Positions 20,701 to 32,574 of a stretch of DNA of 64,000 nt are shown here, piece by piece. The notes under the pieces are model-generated. The model did not search any database. It had not been told where the DNA came from and saw only the letters and a program-made list of their open reading frames with translations. Origin of the DNA: Gyrodactylus bullatarudis (Eukaryota > Platyhelminthes > Monogenea > Gyrodactylidea > Gyrodactylidae). Numbering within the stretch: position 1 is the stretch's first letter; each line of letters begins with the position of its first letter. The stretch lies in contig SSNU01000208.1 of NCBI GenBank assembly GCA_012064415.1, positions 248,001-312,000 of the forward strand. Reading direction: 5' to 3'. Both the position numbers and the translations under genes were made by a program.

Positions 20701-23312
20701 AAGATTCCTTTGATGAAGACAAATTCGATTAATCCCTCGAAAAATAATGATAATGACATTGACCAAAATATTCTAGAGAATGGAAATCGAGGTTTTGTTG
20801 AGCCAAGACAACACGACCATTTCCAGCCGATTCCAATCCAGGCGGAACATAATCAATTACCAAATCGATTGCCACACCAGATTATTCCGCCAATGAATGA
20901 TCCATGTGATCTCAACTATGATGGTTAGTATTTACAATACAAGATTGAATTAACGCTCACAAAGTTTACTCAGAAGAACTTTCTTTAAATATTAGGTTCC
21001 AATTAGATTTACATTCGATCGTCAGGATCCAAATTGAGATCACTAATTAGTTTTTATAATGAATTCTGCTACTTTGGATGAATTTCATGTTTCTATTCTT
21101 AGATCAATTATCATCTGATGTTATCGAGAGGGTTGCCATTCCCCTGGATCATTTATCCAAGCATGTTTTGGCTCTAAAGGCCAACGATAACCTCGGCATT
21201 TCCCAAGAGTTTAATGAGATCCAATCTCAGGGTAATTATACCTGGCATGAAGCCAATAAGGAAGTGAACAAATACAAGAATCGTTATGCCAATGTCATCG
21301 CCTATGATCATACAAGAGTTGTTCTCAAAGTTAACAACTCGGCCACTGAATCAGATTACATAAATGCCAATTTCATCGATGGGTACAAGAGGAAAAATTA
21401 TTATATCGCCACCCAGGGTCCATTGTCAAATACCTTTGCTGATTTTTGGCGTATGGTCTGGGAACAGAATAGTCGAATTATTGTCATGATGACGAGATTA
21501 CAGGAACGTTCACGTGTGAAATGTGATCAATACTGGCCAGTCAAAGGCTCTACAACATATCCAGTATTCTCGACTTATCAAACTGAGTCTGGACCCCAGT
21601 CAAAGATTGTCTCAGCCTATTTAGTGACCATACAGGAGATGATCCAACATGCCTATTATGTATTTAGAGTCTTTACCCTGCAAAAGCTTAGAGTGGAAGA
21701 TGGCCAAATCATGCCAGACATTGAACGGGGTCCAAATTCAGAAATTCGTGAAATAAAGCATTATCAATTTACAGCATGGCCAGATTACGGGGCCCCAATT
21801 CAAGCTCAACCCTTACTCTTGTTCATAAGAAAGGTTAACCAGGGTCGAGCAAATATTTTGAATGTAAACTCACAAAAGCGTATGTCACGATCCTCAAAGA
21901 CATATTCCGAGATTGGGCCGACCATTGTCCATTGCAGTGCTGGAGTTGGTAGGACAGGTGCTTTTATTGTGATTGATTCACAATTGGAGCGTTTGTATCA
22001 AGAGAAATCTGTTGACGTCTTTGGCAGTGTCTGTAAGATGCGATCCCAGCGAAATTTCATGGTCCAAACTGAAGAACAATACATTTTCCTATATGATGTT
22101 CTAGTTGAAGCTGTTGAGGTTTCCGGAACTGAAATACCCATTGACTCACTAATGAATTATATAATAAGACTACGCCAGCCAGCATCTACACTCATGCTTA
22201 ATGCCTATGCCGAATCAATGAACTCTTCTGCTCTAATTCATCAAAAGTGTTCAGCTCTAGAACTCGAGTTTAAGGTAAGTTTGAACATCTAAATGTACAC
22301 TAAATGTTTGTTCATTATAATCATTTCCAGAGGTTATCTCTAAACTTGAGAGCAAAAGATAAATTTTATACAGCTCAACTTCACGAGAATCAAATGAAGA
22401 ACCGTTTCGCCAATCTCATTCCATACGAAGAGAATCGTGTTATTCTTGGAGCCTCTAGGACCTCTTCAGATTATATAAATGCTAGTTTTATCGATGGTTA
22501 CTGGAGGCAAAAGAGTTATATTGCCACTCAAACTCCTAATCAGAATACAATAGAAGATTTCTGGAGAATGATTTGGGAACAGAATTCGCCCATTGTCGTT
22601 ATGCTTACAAAATCATCTCAGAATCGTGACGCTGTCTCATCTCCCCAGCAATATTGGCCTACTGAAAGAATTGTTAAGTATGTTGTTGAAAGAATTATCT
22701 CTATATTGTTTTGAAATGCAATCCTAGAATACAGATTAGATTAAAACATTTTCAATGATTAGTAAGAGAATTTTTAAAATACAGATTCTCAAATGGAATA
22801 TCTGTGGAACCGATTGTTGAATACAATATGCAAAGTTTTGTACTACGCGAGTTCCGTCTCTCAGACGGACGAGATGGACAGTCTAGAACATTACGCCAAT
22901 TCCAATTTACTGGTTGGCCTGAAACAGATGTGGCGCCAAAGTCTGCAGAATCGTTGATCGATTTAATCGGGCAAGTCCACAAGACGCAGGCCCAATTTGG
23001 TCAGGATGGACCAATTACAATTCACTGCAGGTTTGTTTAAACTGACCGACATGAATCACTAACATTAGATTTAATTCAAATAACTTTAGCAATGGAGTTG
23101 GACTCACAGGAGTATTTCTCGCTCTTAGTCTAGTTTTGGACCGGCTCAGAGCAGAGGGAGTTGTGGATCTTTTCTTGACTTGTCGTCTTCTGAGAACACA
23201 ACGAATGCAATTAGTTCAGACCTTGGATCAATACTCATTCTGTTATTCGGCTACATTGGATTATTTCTCTCAATTTTCAACTAGTTCGAAGAAGAATTCC
23301 CAACAATATTAA
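8736..23312 (+). CDS. Receptor-type protein tyrosine phosphatase (FN3 ectodomain, tandem PTP domains; LAR/Ptp69D-like)
   Basis: Exons: 8736-9087 (or from acceptor 8851), 13682-13774, 15521-15636, 15690-16331, 18261-18474, 18829-19013, 19751-19948, 20329-20576, 20649-20923, 21103-22274, 22331-22677, 22785-23030 and 23090-23312. All phases agree, giving 1436 aa from ATG 8736. The start encodes a signal-peptide-like leucine run. At least three FN3-type modules follow, then an RQKR furin-like site (19856-19867), one membrane helix (encoded about 20490-20570), and two PTP domains. D1 has KNRYANV, WPD (21777-21785) and [10 protein letters not shown] (from 21930), so it should dephosphorylate phosphotyrosine at the inner membrane. 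D2 has WPE and [10 protein letters not shown], so it is probably inactive. The domain plan and length suggest Ptp69D or the LAR clade, but orthology is not settled. AATAAA lies at 23377. Confidence 0.9.
9903..10283. repeat. Inverted-repeat (MITE-like) element, copy 2
   Basis: The left arm (about 9903-10005) and right arm (about 10190-10283) are inverted. Landmarks are GTTAGATTCTAAA, GATAAACGTTATATTT and GGGTCTCTTCAGACTCTA with their complements. It is related to the shorter copy at 5815-6040. No coding frame lies between the arms. Confidence 0.7.
12190..12935. repeat. Large nested foldback element
   Basis: Inner arms, about 12245-12375 and 12605-12725, are near-identical inverted copies, sharing GACTTGGACGAAATTTTGC, GAAGCGAAATTTGGTGAG and CAGAAGCATGGAAAGGTATT. 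Outer arms, about 12195-12255 and 12890-12935, share AGTATGCCCAAGATGAAGGC and the adjoining A/T tract. Sequence near 12770-12880 also contains a smaller inverted pair (CAGAAATTCATTGGC / CCAATGATTTTCTGA). Such nested symmetry suggests an element inserted in, or expanded from, a foldback transposon. Confidence 0.75.
13775..15520 (+). other. Intron, nothing recognised
   Basis: AT-rich intron of the phosphatase gene between FN3 exons, donor GTAAGT and acceptor TTCAG. No supported gene, RNA or repeat structure was seen in it. Confidence 0.6.
16653..16817 (-). pseudogene. C-terminal remnant of a Tc1/mariner-like transposase
   Basis: On the minus strand a 54-residue frame from ATG 16817 to TAA 16653-16655 reads like the last part of Tc1-type transposases. 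It has [10 protein letters not shown], then a segment ending [12 protein letters not shown] and NLLK, which parallels the family ending in which an RC pair precedes a V-I-x-x-K/N-G-G motif. The upstream catalytic DDE region is absent, and an in-frame stop lies just upstream. It is a dead fragment within a phosphatase intron. Confidence 0.5.
16920..18066 (-). mobile_element. 5'-truncated Penelope-like retroelement with GIY-YIG frame
   Basis: The element lies antisense in the intron 16332-18260. Its frame (17319-18065) holds the region after the reverse transcriptase and the GIY-YIG endonuclease. The tail to about 16930 carries a block also found at 190-240 of the window. The reverse transcriptase is missing, so this is a 5'-truncated insertion, common for Penelope-like elements. 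Confidence 0.75.
17319..18065 (-). pseudogene. GIY-YIG endonuclease part of a Penelope-like polyprotein, 248 aa
   Basis: The frame is open for 248 residues. The first 130 include the linker that follows the Penelope reverse transcriptase ([10 protein letters not shown] near 52-61, and [10 protein letters not shown]), then the GIY-YIG-like module with [27 protein letters not shown] and AIRDHV, and ending with [13 protein letters not shown]. The CPCKEEYIG and RRLxxRxxEH signatures are typical of Penelope endonucleases, which nick target DNA for reverse transcription. No reverse transcriptase motifs lie upstream, so the copy cannot be autonomous. The C-terminus is lysine- and asparagine-rich. 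The start ATG is arbitrary because the element is truncated. Confidence 0.8.
19055..19685. repeat. Foldback element C, well-preserved copy in a phosphatase intron
   Basis: The left arm about 19065-19270 and the right arm about 19435-19680 are inverted copies, sharing ATTTTTACAGAAATCTC, CATCAAGAATTTG, AAAGATTTTCTGGAATCCTA and their complements. The loop carries GGGAGGGTGATCAA, also seen at 4690-5165. The element fills most of the intron 19014-19750, which is otherwise featureless. Confidence 0.8.
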
Positions 23313-23817
23313 TCTTTCATTATGACATAAATATAAAAGCAGATTTTCTTTCACACATTCCAACTGAAGGATTGTAAATAAAAATTGATAAAAAGTTTGA
23401 AAGATCAACCTGCAATATTATTATCAAACTTATTTGCTTATTTATTATATTGCATAAGAAAATTGGCTGTAAAAAATGTTTTTTGATTGTATAATCCTAT
23501 AAAACTGGGTTATTTTACAGAGAAGATTTCATGTTATCATTTAATGTAAGTGAGATTGGTTTTAATATGCCTTTCGGAATAATTCTGGATTTTTTATATA
23601 AAATTTTATCTATTAATTTACTTTGTTTTTTGAAATTCAGTTGTAAATTAGTACAAACATGTGTGAATCAAACTGTTTGGTTAAAAAATTTAATTTCCAT
23701 TTAGTGCCAGAAAATTGAGTTAAACAAATTATAATCGATTAATATGAAAAATGCTTTGTTTAATGATGCTAACAGAAAATTAAGTTTGAAAAAGAGGGAT
23801 TAAAAACATACATATTA
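23313..23817 (+). other. 3' flank of the phosphatase gene
   Basis: Contains the phosphatase 3' UTR with AATAAA at 23377-23382 and AT-rich sequence after it. Nothing else is recognised, apart from a possible 19-codon frame (about 23743-23802) ahead of the small ORF at 23818. Confidence 0.5.
23377..23382 (+). terminator. Polyadenylation signal AATAAA, phosphatase gene
   Basis: Canonical hexamer 64 nt after the TAA stop at 23310-23312, in the sense orientation. It is the first such hexamer downstream. Confidence 0.6.
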
Positions 23818-24069
23818 ATGGTGAAGAAGCGAAAAAAGAATCAAGGACCTCAGCTAGAATTTGAAAATTCATTTGACTCAGAACTTAATTATAAAAATCT
23901 CAACCTGGTTCAAGCTAATTCTCCCACTATCAAGATCTCGCGTAGAAAGCTTCCAAAGCACAGCTCAATATTTGAATCAATTATTATAAAAATTTGTAAA
24001 CTACTGCCAATGAAGAAAGAGGTCTTTGATTATGGAGCAGTTCTTGTTGACGAAACCAAGCTAGAATAA
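23818..24069 (+). CDS. Small basic hypothetical protein, 83 aa
   Basis: Open from ATG 23818 to TAA 24067-24069. The product starts MVKKRKKNQG and has a second basic patch (ISRRKLPKHSS), then a hydrophobic stretch (FESIIIKICKLLP) and an acidic end. No family was recognised. The frame stays open 14 codons upstream to a CAG that could be an acceptor (AACAG at about 23776), so the ATG may not be the true start. Base composition is more coding-like than the flanks, but the ORF lies between the phosphatase and NUP54 3' ends and could be chance or an untranslated tail. Confidence 0.35.
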   Translation: MVKKRKKNQGPQLEFENSFDSELNYKNLNLVQANSPTIKISRRKLPKHSSIFESIIIKICKLLPMKKEVFDYGAVLVDETKLE

Positions 24070-24084
24070 TAATTTAATCATAAC

Positions 24085-24090
24085 TTTATT
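24085..24090 (-). terminator. Polyadenylation signal AATAAA, NUP54
   Basis: TTTATT on the + strand, which reads AATAAA on the NUP54 sense strand, 28 nt after the stop codon at 24118-24120. Confidence 0.6.
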
Positions 24091-24117
24091 CTTTTTTATA
24101 TATTATGACATTGTCCA

Positions 24118-26098
24118 TCAAGCAAATGAAACTATTTTTGGCCTGGTCTCATTTGATTGATAATTTCCAGATGAGAATTGTGAGGATCCACTCGAGTAGT
24201 TAGTTATAACAGATATCTTCTCCGATATAACATTGACCATTAAACGCATCTCGTTAATACCTTTGGATTTGTTGGCTAGATACTTGAAATAATAAATTTA
24301 GAATTGGGGATGAACGGATTAATACTCGCAAGCTTACTTCTATTAGTTCCTTCATAGCGTCGGAGTCTATACCAACGTCAACATCTGATTGTTGTAGTGA
24401 TTTTGAGTTCTTTTCAATATCATTAACAGCAGACATTATGGCGGACATTCGCTGTTTCAGTCCACCATTTGAAATACCAAGTGTATTTGTTCTTGAAAAG
24501 CTTTGTGAAGGAATTGATTTGAGTTGGGTGACCAACTTCTCAAGGTTTCCACGCTGCATATCCTCCTCAGCTGAAATGGCATAACCTGACTTTCTAGAGA
24601 CCTCCTTCTTTGAGATTACCTTTAGAATGCGATGAGAAAGCTCACATTGTTTGCTCTTTAATCCAAATATTTTCTGAGATATAACAGCATTCTTTGCTTC
24701 AATTTTTCTGAGTGAATCTGAAATTTTCTAAGGAAGAAGATTAATCAACTAAAACTTACAATAAGGGATGCCTTTTGTTGGTTACCAAAGACAATTTGTT
24801 CTCGTTTACGGATCTTCAACTCTTCAATTCCCAGAAGAGGAACTGGGATTAAACAATCTCTGCGTGGATTCTCTAAAATGAATTGCTGCCAGACCATCTT
24901 GTCAAAGCCAGCAGGTGGAGTCTTGCAATAAGAATTTAAAGAGGCTTGCGAGGGTGCAAGTTCAGTGGAAACATTGGTTACTGATAGGTTACTACTGAGT
25001 TGGCTTGCAACATTCGGAGAGCTTAGATGAGCAGATAAAAGAGAGGCCGAAATAATCTGACCACTATTCGAAGCTTGATCTATATTTTGGCCTCTATTTC
25101 GTGATTCCACGACTTTGATAGTTAATTCAGACTTGAGAAAAATGATTAGTTTAAAAATTTACTTCGGTTTCTGATTCTTTTCCTAGGGAAGGACGAATTT
25201 CCTCAATTTGAACAACAATATTTGGCTTAGATTCCAGAATACGAAATAACGTTTCTTTAATTTGTTGTGAATGTTTTATGAGTTCCTTACATGGTTGTTT
25301 TATAGTTAAACGAACGAGTCCATCTTCATCGGAACTAACCGGCAAAATGTTGTAGACAATTGCCTTGAATCTTGAGAAAACATTATCCTTGGAATAGGTT
25401 ACAGGGCCAAGGGAGCAGAATCCCTGTCCATTTGATGCCCACATAGCTAGAAGTTGATTGTATTTTGCAATTATGGCATCTCTGTCATCTCCAAAGATAC
25501 AAGGTTGTGAGAGGGAAATATAAAATGCATCAACGCTTTGATTTGTCTGATTATTTCCTTGATTCTGAAATACATTGCTCGTCTGATTGGCAACTGGTGT
25601 TGTTCCGAAGAGGGATTTATTTTGATTATTTGCAGTAGCACTATTACCAAATAAGCTTGTTTGGCCTTGTTGTAAATTATTACTGGTGTTATTAGTACCA
25701 AATAACGATGTTGATGAGTTCTGATTAGTATTACCGAATAGTGAAGAGGTAGTAGTATTGTTATTTTGATTTGAATTCCCAAATAGAGAAGTAGAAGTAT
25801 TTCCTCCAAAAATAGAAGATGAAGGAGCGTTATTAGTAGTGGTGCCGAAAATAGAACCAGTTGGTTTACCAAAAGGAGAAGAATTGGTTTGTTGGTTTGC
25901 CGAAAATAGGGAGCCTGTCTGTGTGTTACCAAATAAAGATGAACTTTGAGTAGTTTTTGCTTGGTTAGTTGTATTACCGAATAAAGATCCAGTAGTGTTA
26001 TTTGTTGTTGTATTTGAGCCAAATAAAGAAGTTCCCTTATTGGCACCGAACACTGAAGTTCCCGTTCCTTGAGTAGGCTGTGTTCCAAATAAGCTCAT
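24118..26098 (-). CDS. NUP54: Nucleoporin NUP54
   Basis: Four exons on the minus strand: 26098-25163, 25131-24760, 24727-24338 and 24282-24118, giving 620 aa with consistent phase 0 joins. Residues 1 to about 190 are an FG-repeat region (many SLFG, SVFG, SIFG and PFG motifs separated by N/T/Q-rich linkers) that lines the pore channel and binds transport receptors. The central part has the NUP54 alpha-beta region (FGDDRDAIIAKYNQLLAMWASNGQGF), and the C-terminal exons are helical coiled coil (ISDSLRKIEAKNAVISQKIF) for assembly into the NUP62-NUP58-NUP54 subcomplex. An insertion rich in Ser/Asn/Leu at the start of exon 2 is unlike the core. Two introns are only 31 and 32 nt. The gene shares a 115-bp intergenic region with DHX15. 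Confidence 0.93.
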
Positions 26099-26213
26099 TT
26101 AATTTGTAATATTTATCGGTAAAAACTTTTTTTTTAATTTTGTTTGTTTTGAATGATATTTGTTTACAACGATCCATTATTCTAAAATTTTGATTAACTC
26201 TCACCTGTTATAA
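26099..26213. promoter_or_regulatory. Putative bidirectional promoter between NUP54 and DHX15
   Basis: Only 115 bp separate the two divergent start codons. The stretch is AT-rich with T and A runs. No canonical TATA box placement could be assigned. Both 5' UTRs and the shared promoter must fit here unless there are upstream non-coding exons overlapping the other gene. Confidence 0.5.
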
Positions 26214-28612
<2,399 letters not shown>

Positions 28613-28681
28613 AATAAGACCCCCTCTACCACTATAATAATAATGTGAATACTATACTTAATCTATTTATTTACGTTTATA

Positions 28682-28687
28682 AATAAA
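28682..28687 (+). terminator. Polyadenylation signal AATAAA, DHX15
   Basis: Hexamer 70 nt after the DHX15 stop, sense strand. The convergent RSBN1-family gene ends 196 nt further on. Confidence 0.6.
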
Positions 28688-28883
28688 TCAACATCTTGAT
28701 CATGATAAAAAAATTAGTTTATTTGCTAATAAGGATGATAAATGTATACTGTATTATATAAGGGGAGAGGGTTCTGATATGACAAACTAATTACGAGTAA
28801 TATCTACAGGGTCGTCAAGGTTATGGAGTATGTACACGTTTCCTGCTGTTTTATATATACATTTCAGGCATGAACGAAGCTAG

Positions 28884-30321
28884 TTAGGACTCCTCATATT
28901 CACCAGCGTTCATTGTAGTTTTAGGCTCCTGTTTTATTTCCTCTTTGTAGCGAGGAATTTGGTCTTGGACATAATGAGAAAGGCGTGCATGCCAGGCTAT
29001 ACTGACGCAGGCAGAAACGGTCTTGAACTGATGAATTACATTTCTGGGAATAAAATAAATATCGTTGTCCCTCAAGTTGAGACGAACATAACGATATCCC
29101 TCAGATCTGAGCATGTTCAATTCTCCGTCGTCAGCCCAAAAGTTTGAGCACTGAAAAGAAGAGAATTCCAATCAATGTATACTATGTATATGAAATTCTT
29201 ATTATGAATGGGAAAATATAATTAATGAGAAAACATACCTGGCTAGCAGGAGGCTCCATGATATCAAGGCTGAGCCTTTTAATGAGATCTGGGTAGTGTC
29301 TGGGATCAAAGACAACGACATCTTTGCAAATTCTCCCATATGACCTAGTTTCATTGGCCAAACAGGAATAGTAAGAGGCCATTTTTGCCTCAGGACTAGG
29401 TTTCTGTGTCTTTTCTCGAATAGGATCGATTGCCTTTAAAATTCCAACTGCTGCTGTTGTATGACGAAAGACTCCTTCATCAATATGATCCGCGTGACAC
29501 GGTGTCCGATCAGGGACCAAAACTTGTCTTCCAATATTCACACGACCATGGGATGAGAGCAATTCAGCAATGTCTGCGTTTGTGTGTTTAATTTTAAGGG
29601 ATATTGATTTTAGAGGAATCGACTGCTCTCCTGGTCTGACCCAGAGTATTGGACCGTCATCTGATTTTTCCGGAGGAATTCCAGAAAGCTCAGAGAGGGG
29701 ACCCCATGGCATAACCTCATGAAGAAAAGGATCATTCTCGATTAGTTTCAGTATGTCATTGATGAAATTTCCTTTTTCCTCTCCTTTGGTACCAACAAGA
29801 CTGATTGCATGTAGTGGCCCAAATCTGTACGTCCCCTTTGAGTAGTTTTTATAAACATTTTCAGTGAACTTTGACAATGTCATGTTGAGCGTAGAATTTT
29901 TACTTTCCAAATTATTAGTGGTTATTTTCATATTGGGAAATTTTGAAGTTAAATAGTTGAGAAGATCTGGTATGGGTCTTGCAGCACCATGAACAACACC
30001 TATTGAATAATATGAAAACGGCACAGAATAAGGCTTCTTATTTCTTTCAGCAAACAAATTTTTAAAAAATTTTCTGACCAAAAGGCTGACCTCTTCCCGG
30101 CTCAAATGAATTAATTCATCAGAGTATATATGAAGAGCATAGCCTCCACCGTTTTCGTGACGTTCAATGTACATGAGGTCTGACAAATGTCTTTTGGGTG
30201 CCTTTGGAATGTTCTTGATCATTAGAGTGAGGGGATCATGATCACTGTTCTCTTGTTTAATTACTTTGGGCTTTTTTCCCTGCGGTTCGCCCTGGTTTTC
30301 TTCTGTAGTGTCGTCGATCAT
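28884..30321 (-). CDS. RSBN1: RSBN1/DPY-21 family JmjC-like protein
   Basis: Two exons, 30321-29239 and 29150-28884, joined in phase 0 across an 88-nt intron, 449 aa. The N-terminus (about 1-35) is short and charged (KKPKVIKQE). The rest matches the conserved core of round spermatid basic protein 1 and nematode DPY-21. Candidate iron ligands of the JmjC-like fold are H/D in [10 protein letters not shown] and the later H in VSIAWHARL, with the [15 protein letters not shown] stretch between. DPY-21 is a demethylase of H4K20me2, so a nuclear chromatin role is inferred. It is much shorter than vertebrate RSBN1 (about 800 aa), lacking the long basic N-terminus. The gene is convergent with DHX15 and divergent from the small gene at 30733. 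Activity is not shown by sequence alone. Confidence 0.85.
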
Positions 30322-30732
30322 CTTGGTGTAGTGTGAAACTCAAGGCATAATTATCAAATCAATTTCTTAAGTCGCGGGTGTATAATTTAAAACTTGTACA
30401 ATTCCATTTTACAATTGTTTTATTAAAAGACTGTTTTGAAAAAAATGATAAAATATAAAAAATCATTAGACGCTCTCTTCCGTGCACGAGGTCTTAGCAA
30501 TTCGAACAAAAAAATCATAAATTATGATCCCCCATATATCGTAATTTATTCATTCATTTCAAGGGGCTAAAATTAGATATACCAGTTTGCAATCAGATTC
30601 AGATTAAACTAAAATCTTTCGATTACTGCATTCTGGATGGCTATTGTAAATTTTCCCACTCCTTAGTTAAATCAACAGGAGCTAAAACAAAATCGTAACT
30701 TATTTTTTTCTTATTTTTTCACCAGATACACG
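30322..30732. promoter_or_regulatory. Divergent intergenic region between RSBN1-family and small unknown gene
   Basis: 411 bp, AT-rich. A strong acceptor-like pyrimidine tract ending TTTTTTCACCAG lies at about 30710-30724, just before the ATG at 30733. This suggests that the small gene has an upstream non-coding or short coding exon in this interval. No other element was recognised. Confidence 0.4.
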
Positions 30733-31032
30733 ATGCCCAGAGAGTCTTTTTCTTACAAGGTTTATCAAAATTCATCCACCAAGATTAAAGACCAATTCGA
30801 AATACATGAATATAGTCGTCTTTTAGTGTTTAATAATCTACAGGTCACTAAATTGGGCGCAGTCCTCGATGAGCTGGTTGAAAATGTTCCTCAATCAGTT
30901 TCTATCGAAATAAGCGAAGTAAGTCTTTAATTTTTTTACGTTTAGTTTGATGAGAAAATTCTGGAAAACAAATATGTACCCGATTTGGAGATTGAAGCGT
31001 TAGAACAGGAGCTAGTCAAAATTAACGAATAA
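30733..31032 (+). CDS. Small unknown protein, two exons
   Basis: Exon 1 is 30733-30918 (62 codons, phase 0, donor GTAAGT). Exon 2 is 30946-31032, after TTTAG, with an intron of 27 nt. The product is 90 aa or slightly less: an N-terminal MPRESFSYKVYQ, a central LGAVLDELVENVPQ, and an acidic helical end (LEIEALEQELVKINE). No family was recognised, and function is not assigned. If the short intron is not spliced, the protein ends three codons later at TAA. The exon 2 frame, the GTAAGT donor, and the presence of equally short introns in neighbouring conserved genes favour splicing. An acceptor just upstream of the ATG implies a further 5' exon. Confidence 0.6.
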
Positions 31033-32574
31033 ACTTGTCTTGACTCAAATCAATTAAAAATCAATCTTTTAAAAATCAAAATTTTTATTTATTTCTGAAT
31101 TACATTAAAATATATTCTAATTTATCCAAAGATAAATGAGTGAGTGTTCAATGATATAATCCAATAAGAAATTGAACTCTAAAACTGGATGCATTAATAT
31201 TTTTAGGATTTATGGAAACTTAAGGCAAGTATTTATGCTTATTTTTCATCGATAAAAACCAAAGGAAACTCATAACTTTAATATCATTGTGGTAGAGTGA
31301 ATCAAAAAAGCTTCCGTTGGCAGCATGTTGTACAAGAGAAAGGAAAAAGAGGTATCATCAAAGTGTAAGAGACTTTTTCTACTACAAAACATGAAAATGG
31401 TTAAGTCGAAGGATCAAAATTCAAAAAATTCTAAGCAAAGGGATAGAAATATTCAAATAAGTTTTCTCTTTCTAAAACATTTACGACTATTGAGTAGGCG
31501 ATAAAAAGGTATAGTTAAACATGGGAAGGGATGTGTGCATTCTTTGGGATTGAAAAATATAATAATAATTCGTAAAATCTTTCAAGATGAACAAGAGAGA
31601 CATAGAGAGGGATAGTTGGGATGAATGTAACATGTATATAATTTTGTCTTTTTTGTAAAATAACCCATTGAGAATCTGAGAAAATACATAATTTTAAAAA
31701 TTCTTTTAGTATGGTCTTGTAATAAATGATACGGTGATTACATGGATACTAGTGTACTAGTTTCATTTGATATAGTTCACACTTTTTCAAAAACGTTGCT
31801 TTTACAATAAATAAATTCAGAGAGACAGTAGGAGAGGAAATAATAACTACTCCCAACTTCCTTCATATTTCATATTTAAAATTTTCATCAATTATTCTTT
31901 TAGTTATCACTACTAAATATGTGTTGATATATTTTTGGTGATAGTGAATGGTTATCACAGATAATTCAGGATACATTGCGTTTCATTTGATAGGTGTGGG
32001 GGTATTTAGTGTATTTTAAATAAGACTTTTTTCCTTTTTTTGTTTTGAACACTTTTCCATACTTGTGATTCTTGATCTCTCTTGATTCACCACACAAAGG
32101 GAAATTCGTATTAGGCTCATTTTATATAGCTTTGATTTGCATAGAGCTTTCGTATAAACTTGTATATTAGACATTTGGTCATTTTGAGATTATACACATC
32201 AAATCATCCTCGCTTGAAAGGTGTCTGCTCTTTCACATGTTATATTGCATAATTATGCATAATATATATATATATAACTTTTATAATATGTTGATTCATC
32301 AGAAAATAATAATAATCATAAAAAGGCGTGAAAATCTTTCTTTCGAAATTAGGAATATTTAGGTGAAAATCTGAAATCTGCAACACTTTGTTAATTTGTA
32401 TTTATCGATTTATTCAATTGTTAAACTTTACTAGGAAGTGAGGATTTCAGGTGGGTATGGGCTAATTTTAAAAATAGATCAAGGGAACAAGGGTTCTGAA
32501 AGGGATAGTACATAATATAATATGTATATGTATATAGTAATAAAAAGTACTACAAGTGGATTAGCCAAAGAAGC
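31033..32574 (-). other. 3' flank / likely 3' UTR of the exchanger gene
   Basis: Convergent region between the small gene and the exchanger. AT-rich, with a short TA run near 32261-32275 and no supported coding frame. Part is likely exchanger 3' UTR; TTTATT (AATAAA on the minus strand) near 31086 could end it. Confidence 0.45.

Noticed and set aside
25471..26088. 205-codon frame inside NUP54 exon 1, same strand, other frame
   Set aside because: Shadow of the repetitive FG-coding sequence; leucine-rich frameshift product with no family match.
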